Source: Neocallimastix lanati (nom. inval.)
Lineage: Eukaryota; Neocallimastigomycota; Neocallimastigomycetes; Neocallimastigales; Neocallimastigaceae
Direction of reading: 5' to 3'
NCBI GenBank assembly: GCA_016946835.1
Contig: JACVTC010000001.1
Coordinates: forward strand, 3,667,501-3,731,500
DNA: 64,000 bases
Shown piece after piece: positions 38,603 to 51,000 of the stretch; within the stretch, counting starts at the first letter, position 1, and the number at the start of each line of letters is the position of its first letter. Position numbers and translations under genes: made by a program. A model generated the notes under the pieces. It was not told the DNA's origin. It made no database searches and was given only the letters and a program-made list of their open reading frames with translations.

Positions 38603-38800
38603 TTGAAATTCCAAATTACAAAAATGGAAATTATGAAGATCTATCACTTGAAAAAAGACAAGACAAAGAAGTCTAATATTAAAGCTGCAGTAAAAGAAGT
38701 TGCAGGTTGTTCTATAGGATTTATTGGGTTCGGACCTGCTGGATGTTTAGGGGCTCTTGCAGGCGCTAGACTTAAAGCTATTACATGTGAAGTAATCTGA
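38603..38800 (+). pseudogene. Gene fragment with Gly/Ala-rich helix, cut at an LTR
   Basis: A 65-residue frame ending one codon into the LTR that starts at 38798. The first part is basic (KKDKTKKSNIKAAVKEVAG). The second is a small-residue hydrophobic segment with three Cys (CSIGFIGFGPAGCLGALAGA) like a glycine-zipper helix. Upstream, from about 38530, neighbouring frames also look coding (IEIPNYKNGNYEDLSLEKRQ near 38602). The fragment is therefore probably the end of a larger host gene that decayed and was cut by the LTR insertion. I do not recognise the family. Confidence 0.35.
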
Positions 38801-39527
38801 GTAATTTAAATATTTGGAAGAAACAGATTACAAATAACAAAATACACTAAATATTAAACACGTAATAAAAAAAATTCCTTTTTTAATAAATAATCTTTTA
38901 AATTTAAAAATAAATCTCTTCTCGTTATTAACTATTTGATAGTCAATAATTATCAATTTAATTATAGAATTTTACATGTATTTATATTTTTTCATGATTA
39001 CATTATAATATATCATTCCTATCTATTTTACATATATTACTATTTATTTATAAACAAAATATTTATTAATAATTTTATTAAATAATAATTAACTAAACAA
39101 TAATTAATTCAATAAACTTTCAACTTATTTACAATAATAATTAAATTCAATAAAAACTCATTTATTAGATATTTATTATATAAATATTATTAATACTAAT
39201 GTTTATATATTTACAATTCAAAACTATTTTTGTAAACTATTTAAACTATTTTTAACTATTTAAAACTATTCCGAAATTAATTTTAAAGTATTTTAAACTA
39301 ACTAGACTAAATTAACTAAATTAAATAAAATAACTAAATTAAATAAACTAAATTATTTAGATTAAATTTATTATCCAAAATTATTTAAATAATAATTTAT
39401 CCTTTATGAAAAGTTTACATAAATTTATAATTAATTTACATATCCGTAAATCATTAATTTATGTAATTTTATTACATTAATTAATTATGTAATAATTAAT
39501 TATTAAAGATTTTATTAAATCTTTACA
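38798..39527 (-). mobile_element. Solo LTR of the chromovirus family (old, inverted)
   Basis: About 730 bp. It aligns with the minus-strand LTRs of the 47-54 kb element from GAAACAGATTACAAATAAC to the end AAATCTTTACA. The outermost left bases are diverged, and no 5-bp duplication is clear. Confidence 0.78.
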
Positions 39528-40256
39528 GTATGATTATTCATAGAATATTGTTTCATATGATGTAAAAGAAAATTCTTTCACTTTATAATTTAATAATGAT
39601 ACGAATGATGAATTAATTCAACTTAATTTAATTGATAATGAAGTTATTGAATGAAACCAATTTATCTCTACTTTTAATATATTTTTCATATATTTGAATA
39701 AAATATTCAATTTTGTTCAAGTACATAATAAATGTACTTTTTTTTATTTTGGGTTAGTAAATTATTAAATTTTAACTCGTTAAAATAAATACATTAAGTG
39801 ATAAATAAGGGAGGGGTGTATTTCGGTATAGAGTAATTTGAAATTTTGTGTTCTAATGATTAATATATATTTTTTTTTGTAAAATAAATATTTAAAATTG
39901 CTTCTTTATATTTAAATTGTTTGTAATTAAAATAAACTAATTTATTATATTTAATTATTCATTATATATAGTTTTCTTTTATATTATTTATATTAAATAG
40001 TCAAATGTAATGTGTTTTATTATGTCAACTTTATTATATGAATTTTATAATATAAAGAGTACCTTTTGTTAAAATATTCCTGTTTACATGTATTTATTTA
40101 TATCAAATGTAATGTAATGTATATAATTAATATATACATAGAATATTTACATATTCAAACAATTATTATTATTATTACTTAACTTGATAATTTAATATTT
40201 TGATTATAAATTATAAATATTTAAATATTTTTATTATATATTTTTTGTTTCTAAGT
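39528..40256. other. Spacer between LTR and ABCA relic
   Basis: A+T-rich. A short stretch at 39530-39660 has gene-like codons on the plus strand (LIDNEVIE near 39630) but many stops. No gene is supported. Confidence 0.45.
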
Positions 40257-41638
40257 TTTATTCATTATTAAATTGTTTAGCAAAATCAATAAATAATGTT
40301 CTGATGTAGACTGACTCAATGTATAATCTACTAGGTCGTGATTAGATTTAGCTGGTTCTAAATTTCGAATAATTTTCCTAATTTTTTTTTTGAAGTTCAA
40401 TTTGATATTTATAACAATACATAGAAATGGTTTCTAATTTATACTCATTTTCGGGAAATGCTCCCTTTTCTGCATCAAATGATAATTTTTGTATTTTTTC
40501 TTGTTGCCCGGTTTGAATCTCCATTATATAACTATTATTGTATTTCATTCTTAAATAGTCAGGAGAACCAATACATACTAAACGCCCATTAATTAAAATA
40601 GTAAGACTATTACATAATTCTTGAGCTTCTTCCATGGAATGAATGGTTAAAATGATATAGGAATAACCTGTATCATGAATTTCTTTAATCATATCCCAAA
40701 CAAAAAGATGCGTGGCTGGATCTACACCAGAGGTTAGATCATATTAAATAATTTACTTTGGATAACCACAAACAGATAATAATAGGGATACTTTACATTT
40801 GGTACCACAACTAAGTTTCATGACTGGTTTATCAATATGACAATACCGACAGTATTGAATTATATATTGCTTGTCTTTTTCTTCTGGAACCCCTAATAAT
40901 AAGGAATAATACTAAATGATCTTTTTCTTTTAAAATACATTTATTAGTTTTTAATATACCTTGTAAATTTGGATTATCTTTATTTCTACAAATAATTTTT
41001 TCATTTTTTTTGATTGATTTGTATCTAAAGTTAGCAATAAGGTAAGATAAAGCAATAACGAAATTAAAAGACCAATTATTATTGAAATAAAACCCATATT
41101 AAAGTTCAAGTAAGTTTTGATTGATAAATTAAATCCAAGTAAAGTATTACAGAAGTATAAAATAAAGATTTGTGTTTGCTGGATATAAAATGTTATAAAA
41201 TAAAACAAATAAGGTGGAATCAAAGTTTAATATTTGTGTCATATGTTTATTACTCAAATATGCAAATAACATATATCCAACACATAAGGCAATATTAATA
41301 ACTGAAATAAATGATGAAGCATCATTTCTGATTTAAATAGTAAACTTACAGTATATTGGAAGATAAAAGTAATTGATCTAGCCCAATAAAATTTAAAAAT
41401 AAAATAAAATAAAAAATTAAAAATTAAAAATAAAATTAAATATAAATTGTTAATTATTATCAGGATGAATTAATGAAATATAAATATATATGTATATGTA
41501 TAATAGAATTAAAAAGATTTATTAAATACCAAAAATAATAAAAATTAATAAAGAAAAAAAAAGACCATATAGATATAATGCTTTACAATGGAATACTGAT
41601 TCAATTATGATAACTAAAAGGTAGGTAATGTAACGGAT
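40257..41638 (-). pseudogene. ABCA transporter pseudogene, 3' part (TMD2 and NBD2)
   Basis: Read right to left, the TMD2 remains (for example the 90-residue frame 41223-40951, containing GFISIIIGLLISLLLYLTLL and the DTNQSKK tail) match the intact gene's last helices. NBD2 remains follow with a degraded signature (LSCGTKCKV, 40.8 kb), GVDP where Walker B ends, and a 104-residue frame at 40692-40378 (ILTIHSMEEAQELC, INGRLVCIGSP). The ABCA C-terminus ends at 40257 (FAKQFNNE). The frame is broken by several stops and shifts, and the linker between TMD2 and NBD2 is deleted. A sister of the intact gene at 25.5-31 kb, long dead. Confidence 0.8.
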
Positions 41639-42040
41639 CATAGAAATAAATGATATATCTTAGTGTTTAATACTTATAATTTATAGCTAAGTTCGCGAGT
41701 CGAATCCAAACATTTATTTTAAAAATTTATTATTTTTATTTATTTCTTATTATTAAATATTTTAGTTTATAATCATTTGATTGGTTTAAATTATAAATAT
41801 TTAATTCATAAAAATTTAATTAATTTATTTAATTGAAAAAAAGTATAAGTATCTCAAAAATTTCATGTAAATTTATAAATAGTGTTTTTATTAAAAAATT
41901 AATAATTAATAAATTATTATTTGACAGCAACCTTTTAATTCAAAGATTTGTGCTTAATAATATATTTTATTTTATTAGGTTAATATAAATTCTTGTTTCT
42001 TATTGTTAAGTACAGCTTTACAATAAAAGCACCTTTGGAT
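41639..42040. repeat. LTR-like repeat X, left copy (inverted pair)
   Basis: Begins TGTAACGGATCATAGAAATA at the edge of the ABCA relic and runs to about 42040. It is the diverged reverse complement of two stretches on the right, 44885-44970 and 43545-43890. Shared phrases are TTAGTGTTTAATACTTA, TTGATTGGTTTAAATTATAA and TTCTTATTGTTAAG. Likely the LTR or long terminal inverted repeat of one element family. Confidence 0.55.
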
Positions 42041-42239
42041 ATAATCAAAACCTTGGTGTTGAGAAACAAATAAAATAAAGTTATATATAGTACTTTAATA
42101 TTACCTTTGATAATGGATAAGTCAGTAACAAATTATTTTAATTTGTGAATAAGAACGTTTTTTATTAAATATTGATAGTATTATTGTTGAAACTATATAA
42201 AAGTAATAAAAAATTTTTTTAATTTTATTTTTAAGTATC

Positions 42240-43150
42240 ATTTGATTTAGTACACTTTAGAAGCGTAAATTATAAGAAATAGAAGAAACGTAAAATTTCC
42301 GGATTAGTTATTCCTAGTGTACAATTATTAATTTGCACTAAGCTTTGGCCTTTCTATTCATTTGAGAGCAAAAGAGTCTGGTGTGAACGTGGCATGACGC
42401 CGTAATAGGCAAGCTTGTCTTGAATTAATTCACATACTACTTTGCGTTTCCTATAATTTACGGAAAATTGCAGGAAATGCTTTTGATAATAAAATTTTAA
42501 AATTTTTTATTATTAAGAATTTATATTATTAACAAATTAAATTAATATTCTTAAAAAAAAATTTTTTTTTAAAAAAACCATTTTTATATTAACGTGGAAT
42601 AATCAAATATCTTAAACACTGCTAATCTGAAGGATGGATTCGCTGGGGACAGAAAATATCTTAAGGGATTTCTTGCCAAGATGGTGCTTATCTTTCTTTT
42701 ATATCCTGAAAATTTTCCTGGAGATGAAGATAAAGTAGCCTATATTATCTATATTATCTCTCGCTTTTACGGTAAAGTAATGAATTGAGCAGCTACCTTG
42801 ATAGAACACCGTGATCCATGTCTTAATAACTACGAAGCTTTTATTTGCCGCATAAAATCTTTTTTCGGAAACTCTGATGCTACCTATGTTGCAAACCAAA
42901 TGTTAAGAAATATACGCCAGAAGAATCTAGGGGAATTCAATATATATCTTAGAATTCAATAAGTATGCTGACGATTCAAAATGGAATGAGGAAGCAAAGA
43001 TGGATGCTTTTATTGCTGGATTAAATAATTAAGTTGTAACCAAGATTATTGAAATATTCCCTGGAACCAAAAGCTTACTTGCTCTTCAAACTATTGCTTC
43101 TCGTACTGATGCTAGACTATCTACAATCCAAAAATTTCAAAGAAATAAAC
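42240..43150 (+). mobile_element. Ty3/gypsy gag fossil with leader
   Basis: From about 42600 the plus strand encodes a retrotransposon gag core (DGFAGDRKYLKGFLAKMV, then FPGDEDKVAYIIYIISRFYG and WNEEAKMDAFIAGL), the same domain type as in the whole element at 47-54 kb but from another lineage. 42240-42600 may be its untranslated leader. Broken at several points, old, and missing everything after gag. Confidence 0.65.
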
Positions 43151-43154
43151 CATC

Positions 43155-43410
43155 TTATTTAATAAAATTATTAATAAATATTTTGTTTATAAATAAATAG
43201 TAATATATGTAAAATAGATAGGAATGATATATTATTATGTAATCATGAAAAAATATAAATACATGTAAATTTCATTGTTTAAATCGATGTATTAGTTATT
43301 AATTATTATATAGTTAATAATATAATTTAATAATTAATAAAAAGTAATTTTTTTTTATTTTATGTATTTTGTTTTCTTTTTTAATTATTATAATCTGCTT
43401 CTTTAAATCA
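43155..43410 (+). mobile_element. Partial LTR of the chromovirus family
   Basis: From AATAAAATTATTAATAAATA to about 43410 it matches the inner part of the LTR at 46088-46834 (shared AATCATGAAAAAATATAAAT and AAATCGATGTATTAGTTATT). It joins the gag fossil directly, so sequence has been lost at the junction. Confidence 0.65.
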
Positions 43411-43544
43411 AAAACTTGACAATAATAAGAAATTTGAATAATTCATAGTTTTCTTGAAAAATAAAGAAATGATAAAAAAGCTAATAATGAAAGCTCATTA
43501 AAAATTAAAAACCCTAATTTTTACTAATGCATTCATAAAAGAAA

Positions 43545-44970
43545 GCCATCCAAATATGATATCTTCAATCATTATTACTATTAAGCTGTGCTTAACAATA
43601 AGAAACAAGAATTTAAATATTAAACACAAATATTAAATCAAAAGGTTGCGGTCAAATAATAATTTATTAATTATTTATTTTTTAATAAAAACACAATATA
43701 TAAATTTAAATGAAATTTTTGAGATATATAGATTTTTTTAATTAAATGAATTAATTAAATTTTTATAAATTAAATTCTTATAATTTAAACCAATCAAATA
43801 AATTTTATACAAAATATTTTAATAATAATAAATTAATAAAAATAATAAATTTTTTAAAAGAAATGTTCGAATTCGAATAGTTTGTTATAGATTAATTTTA
43901 TTATTATTTTATAATTTATAATTTATATTTAAAGAAATAATAAAAATAAATTTGATTTTAATTATTTATTTATTAATTAATAATAATAAATAATATTATA
44001 TATTTGTATTCATACTTTTATTTAAACTTTTAAATAGAAATGATAATATAATAATATATAGTTTATAGTTTATATATAAAATTATCTCTAGTAATTTATA
44101 AAAAAATTATTTATTTTTTATTATAAAATATATATATTATTAGTATTATAAAAAAAAGATTTGCTATAGTATTGATTATATTTTCCTTTTAATTTTTTTT
44201 AAAAAAAATGTAATAGTAGAAAAGGAAAAAAAAATATTATAACGATTAAAGTAATGAAAATATTTGAAAATATTATAATTATTCAGTATTTTATATTAAA
44301 TTAAAAAGTAAAAACAATAATTATAATAATAAAATAAAAATTATTTAAAATAAATAACAATTAAAAAAAACAATAAAATAATAAATTCGAGCATCTAAAC
44401 TTCAAAATATAATAATAAATAAAAAAATAGAGAATTAAATAAAAAATATAAATAATAATAGTAATAATAATAAAAATAATAATAATAATTTATAAATCCT
44501 AAAAATTTTAAATTAAAAAAAATATATATAAATAAAATAAAAATATTAATTATAATAAAACTTACCGAAAATCTAAATTATAAACTATAAATGTTTCATT
44601 TATTATTAATTTTATTTTTATTAATTATTTATGCTAATTGTGAATTTATTGAGATTATTGGATTATCATCCTTATTCGGTCCAGATTCAATAGAGACAAG
44701 TTCAGAATTTCTTAGCTTGTATAATATTAATAAATATGACTATGATATTGAATTAAATAATTTAAGGAATTTGAGCAGGATATTTTAAATTTAACTTGGG
44801 TAGATAATTACGAAACCAATCCTAAAATTTCATTAGATACAACTTCTCCAAAATATCAATTTGGAATTAAATTACTTACTATAAATTGAATTCGCAAACT
44901 TAGCTATAAATTCTAAGTATTAAACACTAATATACATCATTCATTCCTTGATCCGTTACAATTAATAATG
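43545..44970. repeat. LTR-like repeat X, right copy, split by about 1 kb
   Basis: Reverse complement of the left copy in two blocks, 43545-43890 and 44885-44970, ending TGATCCGTTACA at the edge of the other ABCA piece. About 1 kb lies between the blocks, including the signal-peptide fragment at 44591. Confidence 0.5.
44591..44889 (+). pseudogene. Fragment of a secreted protein gene
   Basis: A 65-residue frame (44591-44788) opens with a clear signal peptide (MFHLLLILFLLIIYANC) and continues FIEIIGLSSLFGPDSIETSS. It stops at 44788, while an overlapping frame continues with coding texture to 44889 (DILNLTWVDNYETNPKISLD). One frameshift near 44775 therefore probably separates them. It lies inside the split repeat X. 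Family unknown; the target is probably a host gene start carried or hit by the repeat. Confidence 0.4.
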
Positions 44971-44975
44971 AAAAA

Positions 44976-45750
44976 AGAACAACTATTCGGATGTAAATGA
45001 TAATCTAAGAAAAATAATATGGAAAAGATTTTACACCAATTAAATTACGAGTTTTTTTAATACCTGTTTCTTTTTCAAATAAAATATATTTTGAAAGAGT
45101 CATAGTTAAGACTAGTAGTGCCGTATTGTAGAAAAAATTCAAAGCTGAAACAAATGATTTTTTTTTTGCCATTATTAATATTCATCTCTAAACCTCCAAA
45201 ATTATTTGATAATTGAATAGGTGATTTAGTTTTTCGTTTAATAATAAGTGATTGATCAACTGCCATTTGTATTGGTACATAATGGTTAAGATATTTATCA
45301 GCATCAGTCATGTTATTATTGTATTCAATTATTGGAACTATAGTTTTCAATGAAGGTTAAGGAACAAATATATAATTCATTCTTACGTAAATTCATTTGG
45401 AGAAATATCTATTGAAGAAAATATAATACAAGCTAAAATGTTTTGACCACTTTTTTTATTAAATTTTTCTAATGAATGTTCATTTTCAAAAAATTTTATA
45501 TTTTATATTCGATATATTAAATATTTCATTATTCATTACTAATTGAGTAAAATATTTATTGTCCTCATTTTGATTAAAATAAACTAACCAAATATAAAAA
45601 TCTTTATAAAATTTTTATAAAGTTGATTGTTGAAATTTACTTTTAATATCAATAACATCCTCTCTTTGATAAACATTGAAACTATTTTCAGAGTCAATTA
45701 TTTTATAAGTAATTTTGAGAATAACTATTATATATATAAATTTATTTATT
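44976..45750 (-). pseudogene. ABCA transporter pseudogene, 5' part (TMD1)
   Basis: Read right to left, the outer loop of TMD1 appears. The 91-residue frame 45350-45075 contains DADKYLNHYVPIQMAVDQSL, matching DLFTPIQTAVDEAI of the intact gene. Next comes the segment after the first helix (FEKETGIKKTRNLIGVKSFP, about 45.03 kb), matching KEKEDNLKDGLLIVGVHP. It then breaks off at the repeat X edge (44970). More N-terminal remains reach about 45750, where the copia fossil begins. Exon 1 and NBD1 are not found. Several stops and shifts. Confidence 0.75.
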
Positions 45751-46087
45751 TATTTTTAATGTTAAAATATAAAGAAATCTATTTTGAAATATATTAATTT
45801 ATATTTTTTATTTCGAATTCATTATAATATTAATTCTTTTTATTCGTAATAAATTATTTTATAATTATTTTATACATGTCAAATATTCAACTGATAAAAT
45901 TGCGCAAAGAATGGTATTACAAAAATATACTCTTCACCTTACAATCCTCAAAACAATGGCAAGTATGATAGGTTTAACCAAACATTAATAAATTGTGCTA
46001 AAACAATGTTAATATGGAGTAAATTTGATCAAAAGTTTTGGGATTACGCATTCAACTACGTAAATCACTTATAAAATATTCATCCAC

Positions 46088-46834
46088 TGTAAAGATTTAA
46101 TAAAATCTTTAATAATTAATTAATGTAATAAAATTACATAAATTAATGATTTACATAAATGAAAATTAATTATAAATTTATGTAAACTTTTCATAAAGGA
46201 AAAATTATTATTTAAATAATTTTGGATAGTAAATTTAATCTAAATAATTTATTTAAGTTAGTTAATTTAGTTTATTTAATTTAGTTATTTAACTTAGTTA
46301 ATTTAATTTAGTTAGTTTAAAATACATTAAAATTAATTTCGGAATAGTTTTAAATAGTTAAAATTAGTTTAAATAGTTTACAAAAATAGTTTTGAATTGT
46401 AAATATATAAACATTAGTATTAATAATATTTAAATAATAAATAAATAATAAATGAGTTCTTATTGATTTCAATTATTATTGTAAATAAGTTGAAAGTTTA
46501 TTGAATTAATTATTGCTTAGTTTTAGTTAATTATTATTATATAAAATTATTAATAAATATTTTGTTTATAAATAAGTAATAATATACGTATATTAAATAG
46601 GTTTGACATATTAAAATGTAATCATGAAAAAATATAAATACATGTAAAATTCATGATTTAAATCGATGTATTAGTTATTGACTAACAACTAGTTAATAAT
46701 AATAAGTGATTTGTTTTTTTTTTTTAATTAATAAAGATTATTTTATTTAAAAAACAAATTTTTATTACGTGTTCTTTTAATTTTAGTGTTAAGATTTTGT
46801 TATTTGTAATCTGTTGCCTTTAGAACATTTTACA
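46088..46834 (+). mobile_element. Solo LTR of the chromovirus family, with TSD
   Basis: 747 bp, TGTAAAGATTTAATAAAATC to ACATTTTACA. The 5 bases on each side are TCCAC, an exact target duplication. It interrupts the integrase region of the copia fossil, in opposite orientation to the whole element 390 bp to the right. Confidence 0.93.
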
Positions 46835-47225
46835 TCCACATAAATGAATTAGTAATACAATCCCTAATGAAATCTTTTTTAATAAATAAGTGGACTTAAA
46901 ATATATTAGATATTTTGGTTGTATCGTATATTATAAGGTCTTTGACCATGATAAAGGAAAATTTGAAGCTTACAGTAATAAAAAGGTACTTTTAGGATTC
47001 AACTTCAGGGCATATAATTATATATTTATGGATTATAAAAATCTCATGATACATATTGTACGCGAAGCAACTTTTGAAGAAGATCAACCAGCAAATTTTA
47101 TTCTAAATAATAATAAAATCACTGACAATTTATACTCATCAACTATTAAACTATTCTCCAATGATAGTGATAATACTATAGAAATTGAATCAAATTTATT
47201 AATGATGAACCAAGTAACAACAATA

Positions 47226-47993
47226 TGTAAAGAGTTCTATCAGAAACAGATTACAAATAACAAATTTTAACACAAAAATAAAAAAACACGTAATAAAAAT
47301 TCGTTTTTTTAAATAAAATAATCTTTATTAATTAAAAAAATTAAATCTCTTTTTTGTTATTAACTATCATATAGTCAATAACTAATACATCGATTTAATT
47401 ATAGAAATTTACATGTATTTATATTTTTTCATTATTACATTATAATATATTATTTCTATCTAATTTACATATATTACTATTTATTTATAAACAAAATATT
47501 TATTAATAATTTTATTAAATAATAATTAACTAAACTAAACAATAATTAATTTAATAAACTTTCAACTTATTTACAATAATAATTAAATTCAATAACAACT
47601 CATTTATTATATATTTATTATATAAATATTATTAATACTAATGTTTATATATTTACAATTCAAAACTATTTTTGTAAACTATTTAAACTAATTTTAACTA
47701 TTTAAAACTATTCCGAAATTAATTTTAAAGTATTTTAAACTAACTAAACTAAATTAACTAAGTTAAATAGAATAACTATTTTAAATAAACTAAACTAAAT
47801 TAACTAACTTAAATAAATTATTTAGATTTAAGTTATTATCCAAAATTATTTAAATAATAATTTTTCCTTTATGAAAAGTTTACATAAATTTATAATTAAT
47901 TTTCATATACGTAAATCATAAATTTATGTAATTTTATTACATTAATTAATTATGTAATAATTAATTTATTAAAGATTTTATTAAATCTTTACA
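47226..47993 (-). repeat. 3' LTR of the chromovirus
   Basis: 768 bp, TGTAAAGAGTTC to AAATCTTTACA on the plus strand; same length and sequence by eye as the 5' LTR. Confidence 0.95.
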
Positions 47994-48005
47994 TTCTCGC
48001 CCTTT
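47994..48005 (-). other. Polypurine tract of the chromovirus
   Basis: On the element strand AAAGGGCGAGAA lies directly before the 3' LTR and overlaps the gag-pol stop codon. It is the expected plus-strand primer site. Confidence 0.7.
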
Positions 48006-51000
48006 AAGTTGAGCTCCTGCGAACTATAGAGTTCAATCTCCGGGAAGGAATGTCAATTATAAATGGTTGATATTTATGCCTAATGTATTCTTCATTAAAA
48101 CCTTTATCACCATCATCAACCACATTATTTCGTTTATTCCTTTTAGATTTACGAAAGTACTCTTGAATTAGCTGTCTATCGTAAATTTGATCTTCATCGA
48201 TCCAAGAATCTTCAACAGAATCTAGGCCTTTCCAAGATACGAGGAAACGATTTTTTCCTCTATATGTCCTCATATCAATAATTCTTTCAGGAATCTTATC
48301 TATGGTATCGGTAGTTAACTTAATATTCTTTCTTTTCCTATTATTTCTATTAGCAAATTCATTTTCATAAAATGGTTCCAGTAAAGATACATGGAAAACA
48401 GGGTGACAACGCATATTACTTGGTAATTTGAGTTCGTAGGCTAATGAACTAACTTTCTTCACAATTTCAAATGGACCAAGCATTTGGTCTGCTAATTTCC
48501 TTTTTACATTCTTAGTTGTATTTCCTTTGAGTAACCAAACTTTTTTACCAACTTCAAAATCTGGCGAGGATGATCTTTTGAAATCGGCATACTTTTTATA
48601 AGTTTCTTTAGCTGACTCTAAATTTTCCTTTAAAAATTTAATATTTTCATTTATATCTTTCACTCTAACATCAGCTCTATGAGGACTATCTGAAGAAGGA
48701 ATTTCTAAACTAAATTTTGGATTAAATCCATAGTTTGCAAAAAATGGTGATTGACTGATTGATTGTTGCAGAGTATTATTATAAGCAAATTCGGCAAAAG
48801 GCAACAAGTCAACCCAATTATTTTGTTTTTCATTTATGAAACAACGGAGATATTGTTCCAATATTCCGTTCACCCTCTCCGTTTGACCATCAGTCTGCGG
48901 ATGGTTCGAAGTGGAGAATGACAACTTAATGTTTAATAATTCGCAAAGACGATTCCAAAAATCAGAAGTAAATTGCGTACCTCTATCCGAAACAATGGAA
49001 TCAGGAAAGCCATGTAACCTAAAGATATGGTTAATAAAAGAATCGGCAGCAATTGAAGCAGTAGGAAGACAACGTAAAGGAATAAAATGTGCCATTTTAG
49101 TCAATCTATCTACAACAGTCATGACAGTGGTCATATCTTTGGATTTCGGTAATTCAACAATAAAATCCATGGAGATGTCTGACCATGGTCTGTCGGGGGT
49201 AGACAAAGGAGATAAAAGACCGTAGGGTTTATGTCTTGGAACTTTAGCTTTGCAGCAAGTTTCACAGGACTTAACAAACTTTTTAACATCATTACGTAAC
49301 TTAGGCCACCAAAAGTTACGATTAATCAAATCAAATGTTTTGCGTACACCGAAATGACCAGCAGTAACAGAGTCATGGTGTATTTCAAGAACTCTTGTGC
49401 GAAGATTCTGAGGGACATAAATTAAGTTATCAAAAAGTAAGAAACCTTCCTTATCAATTTTACACTTATCAATAAATTTAATAGGTGGATTAACATTACT
49501 ATTATTTAAAATAAATGATTTAATTTTTATAAAAAGATCATCATTATTTAAAGATTTCAAAATAGAATTAATTAAGGACTCGTCACATGAGTTACGATTA
49601 ATAACACAACAAGAAACATCACGAGAACAATCAAATAAATGATCACTTCTTCTTGACAAAATATCTGGTTTACCAGATTTTTTACCAGAACGATACACAA
49701 GATTAAAATCGAAACGAGAAAGAAATTCATACCAACGAATTTGTCGTTGAGAAAGTAGCTCAGGCTTCCTAGGAAAAGTAAGGTTTTTATGATCGGTATA
49801 AATAGTAAATGGATGGCGAGCACCTTCAAGGTAATGACGCCATTCTTCCAAAGCAACTTTAATTGCAAGAAGCTCTTTATCATAAATGGGGTAATTTAGT
49901 TGAGATTTGGTTAGACTGGTAGAAATAAAAGCAATTGGGTGTAACTGACCATCAAATTCTTGGGAAAGTATAGCTCCAACAGCGAAATTAGAAGCATCAG
50001 TTTCCACAATGAAAGGTTTGTTACTATCAGGATTTCTTAAAATTGGAGTAGAAGTAAAAAGTTCTTTTAATTTATCAAAGGATTTTTGTTGATCAGAACC
50101 CCAGAGAAATGGAACATTTTTCCTGGTAAGTTTATGTAAGGGCCGCGCAATCTTAGCAAAATCCTTGATAAAAATTCTATAATAATTACATAATCCAATA
50201 AATGATTGTATTTCCTTTACATTAGAAGGAACAGGCCAATCTAGGATAGCTTTAACCTTTTCAGGATCAACTTTCAAACCATCTTTTGATAAAATGTAAC
50301 CAAGGAAAGAGGTTTCAGTAACATCGAATTCACATTTCTCTAATTTAATGTACAAGTTATTTTCTAATAATTTTTTAAGCACCTTTTTAACGTGTTCATG
50401 ATGTTTCTCTAAACTATTCGAATAAATTAATATGTCATCAATGTAAGAAATAACAAAATCATCTAAGTAATCGCTAAGAACATCATTTATAAAATGCTGG
50501 AAGGTGGCTGGAGCATTTTTTAAGCCAAAAGGCATAACTAAATATTCAAAATGACCATATCTAGTACGAAATGCAGTCTTGTACTCATCACCTTCTTTAA
50601 TTCTTACTAAATTATAGGCAGACTTTAAGTCCAACTTGGTAAAATATTTTGCACCTTTAACTCTATCTAATAATTCACTTATTAAAGGAAGAGGATAAGA
50701 ATTACGGATGGTCATTTCATTCAATTTTCTATAATCAACACATAATCTCAATGAACCATCTTTCTTTTTAACAAATAATACAGGTGCACCAGCGGGTGAC
50801 TTGGATTTCCTAATGAATCCTTTTTCTAAATTTTCTTTTATATACTTTTTTAGTTCATCTCGTTCTGCCTCAGTTAAGGGATATATTGGACCATAAAATA
50901 AATTTGAATTATCCTTTAATCTTATTTCACAATCATATTCACGATGTGGAGGGAGTACGTTGCAATTTCTTTCATTGAATACTTCTGCGTAATTGTTATA

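Noticed and set aside
41690-41712. tRNA T-arm in repeat X (GCGAGTCGAATCC)
   Set aside because: Only a partial box B with no box A at the right distance; the other copy does not keep it.
48911-49225. 104-residue plus-strand frame and other frames inside gag-pol
   Set aside because: Antisense or out-of-frame shadows of the chromovirus gag-pol gene.
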